Shown here: one piece after another, positions 64,000 through 64,000 of the stretch | Numbering within the stretch: the stretch's first letter is position 1 | Layout of the letters: the number at the start of each line of letters is the position of its first letter | From: JBAZAX01 sp964568625 | GTDB taxonomy: Bacteria > Babelota > Babeliae > Babelales > RVW-14 | Direction: 5' to 3' | NCBI GenBank assembly: GCA_964568625.1 | Contig: CAZMQG010000003.1 | Span: 54,345 to 118,344, forward strand | Length of the DNA: 64,000 nt | Notes under the pieces: model-generated | Database searches by the model: none | Told to the model about the DNA's origin: nothing | The model's input: the letters and a program-made list of their open reading frames with translations, nothing else | Position numbers and translations under genes: made by a program

Positions 64000-64000
64000 A

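Overview
The window is AT-rich, densely coding chromosome from a Gram-negative bacterium using the standard code. An outer membrane is implied by kdsA, an lptE-like lipoprotein gene, mlaEF, secretins, many lipoproteins and an outer-membrane beta-barrel candidate. Signal-peptide WD40 propellers, several secreted proteins of unknown family and a bacterial relative of the mitochondrial AAA protein ATAD3 suggest a host-associated lineage. My best guess is candidate phylum Dependentiae (TM6); this is inferred from gene content and was not checked by phylogeny. I see no phage, insertion sequence, CRISPR array or plasmid gene.

Layout. 1-5.1 kb: the 3' end of an unknown gene, topA, and a 726-aa secreted protein. 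5.1-15.5 kb, minus strand: an envelope block of two paralogous membrane proteins, plsC, batA-batB-batC-batD-batE, three glycine-zipper lipoproteins and an orphan sufC. 15.7-19.2 kb, minus: an ATAD3-like AAA protein coupled to an unknown membrane protein, then a 42-aa peptide gene and a glycine-zipper/coiled-coil membrane protein. 19.3-26.3 kb: glyA, kdsA-nusB-efp, a secreted WD40/zinc protein, class I aldolase and a LOG-family enzyme. 26.3-36.8 kb, minus: moxR followed by a type II secretion/type IV pilus-like operon (GspC-like, secretin, PilM/N, PilO, second secretin). 37.2-46.5 kb: a seven-bladed secreted WD40 protein, a degenerate NtrC-type regulator, mlaF-mlaE, secG, tpiA, a beta-barrel candidate, mreB and a secreted coiled-coil protein. 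46.5-64 kb, minus: the core information block, read in the order tRNA-Thr(UGU), tRNA-Thr(GGU), rpmG, tRNA-Trp, secE, nusG, rplK, rplA, rplJ, rplL, rpoB, rpoC, tRNA-Val, rpsO, pnp, rph, lptE, holA, fis-like.

The main points of interest are: (1) the ATAD3-like protein, which keeps the membrane topology of the mitochondrial protein and is coupled to an unknown membrane protein; (2) a cysteine-rich, zinc-ribbon-like insertion in RpoB; (3) an NtrC-type regulator that has lost GAFTGA and Walker B but kept its receiver domain; (4) two tandem secretins in one operon with moxR at its head; (5) exported WD40 proteins, one with exact 147-bp internal repeats and one with a cysteine-rich tail.
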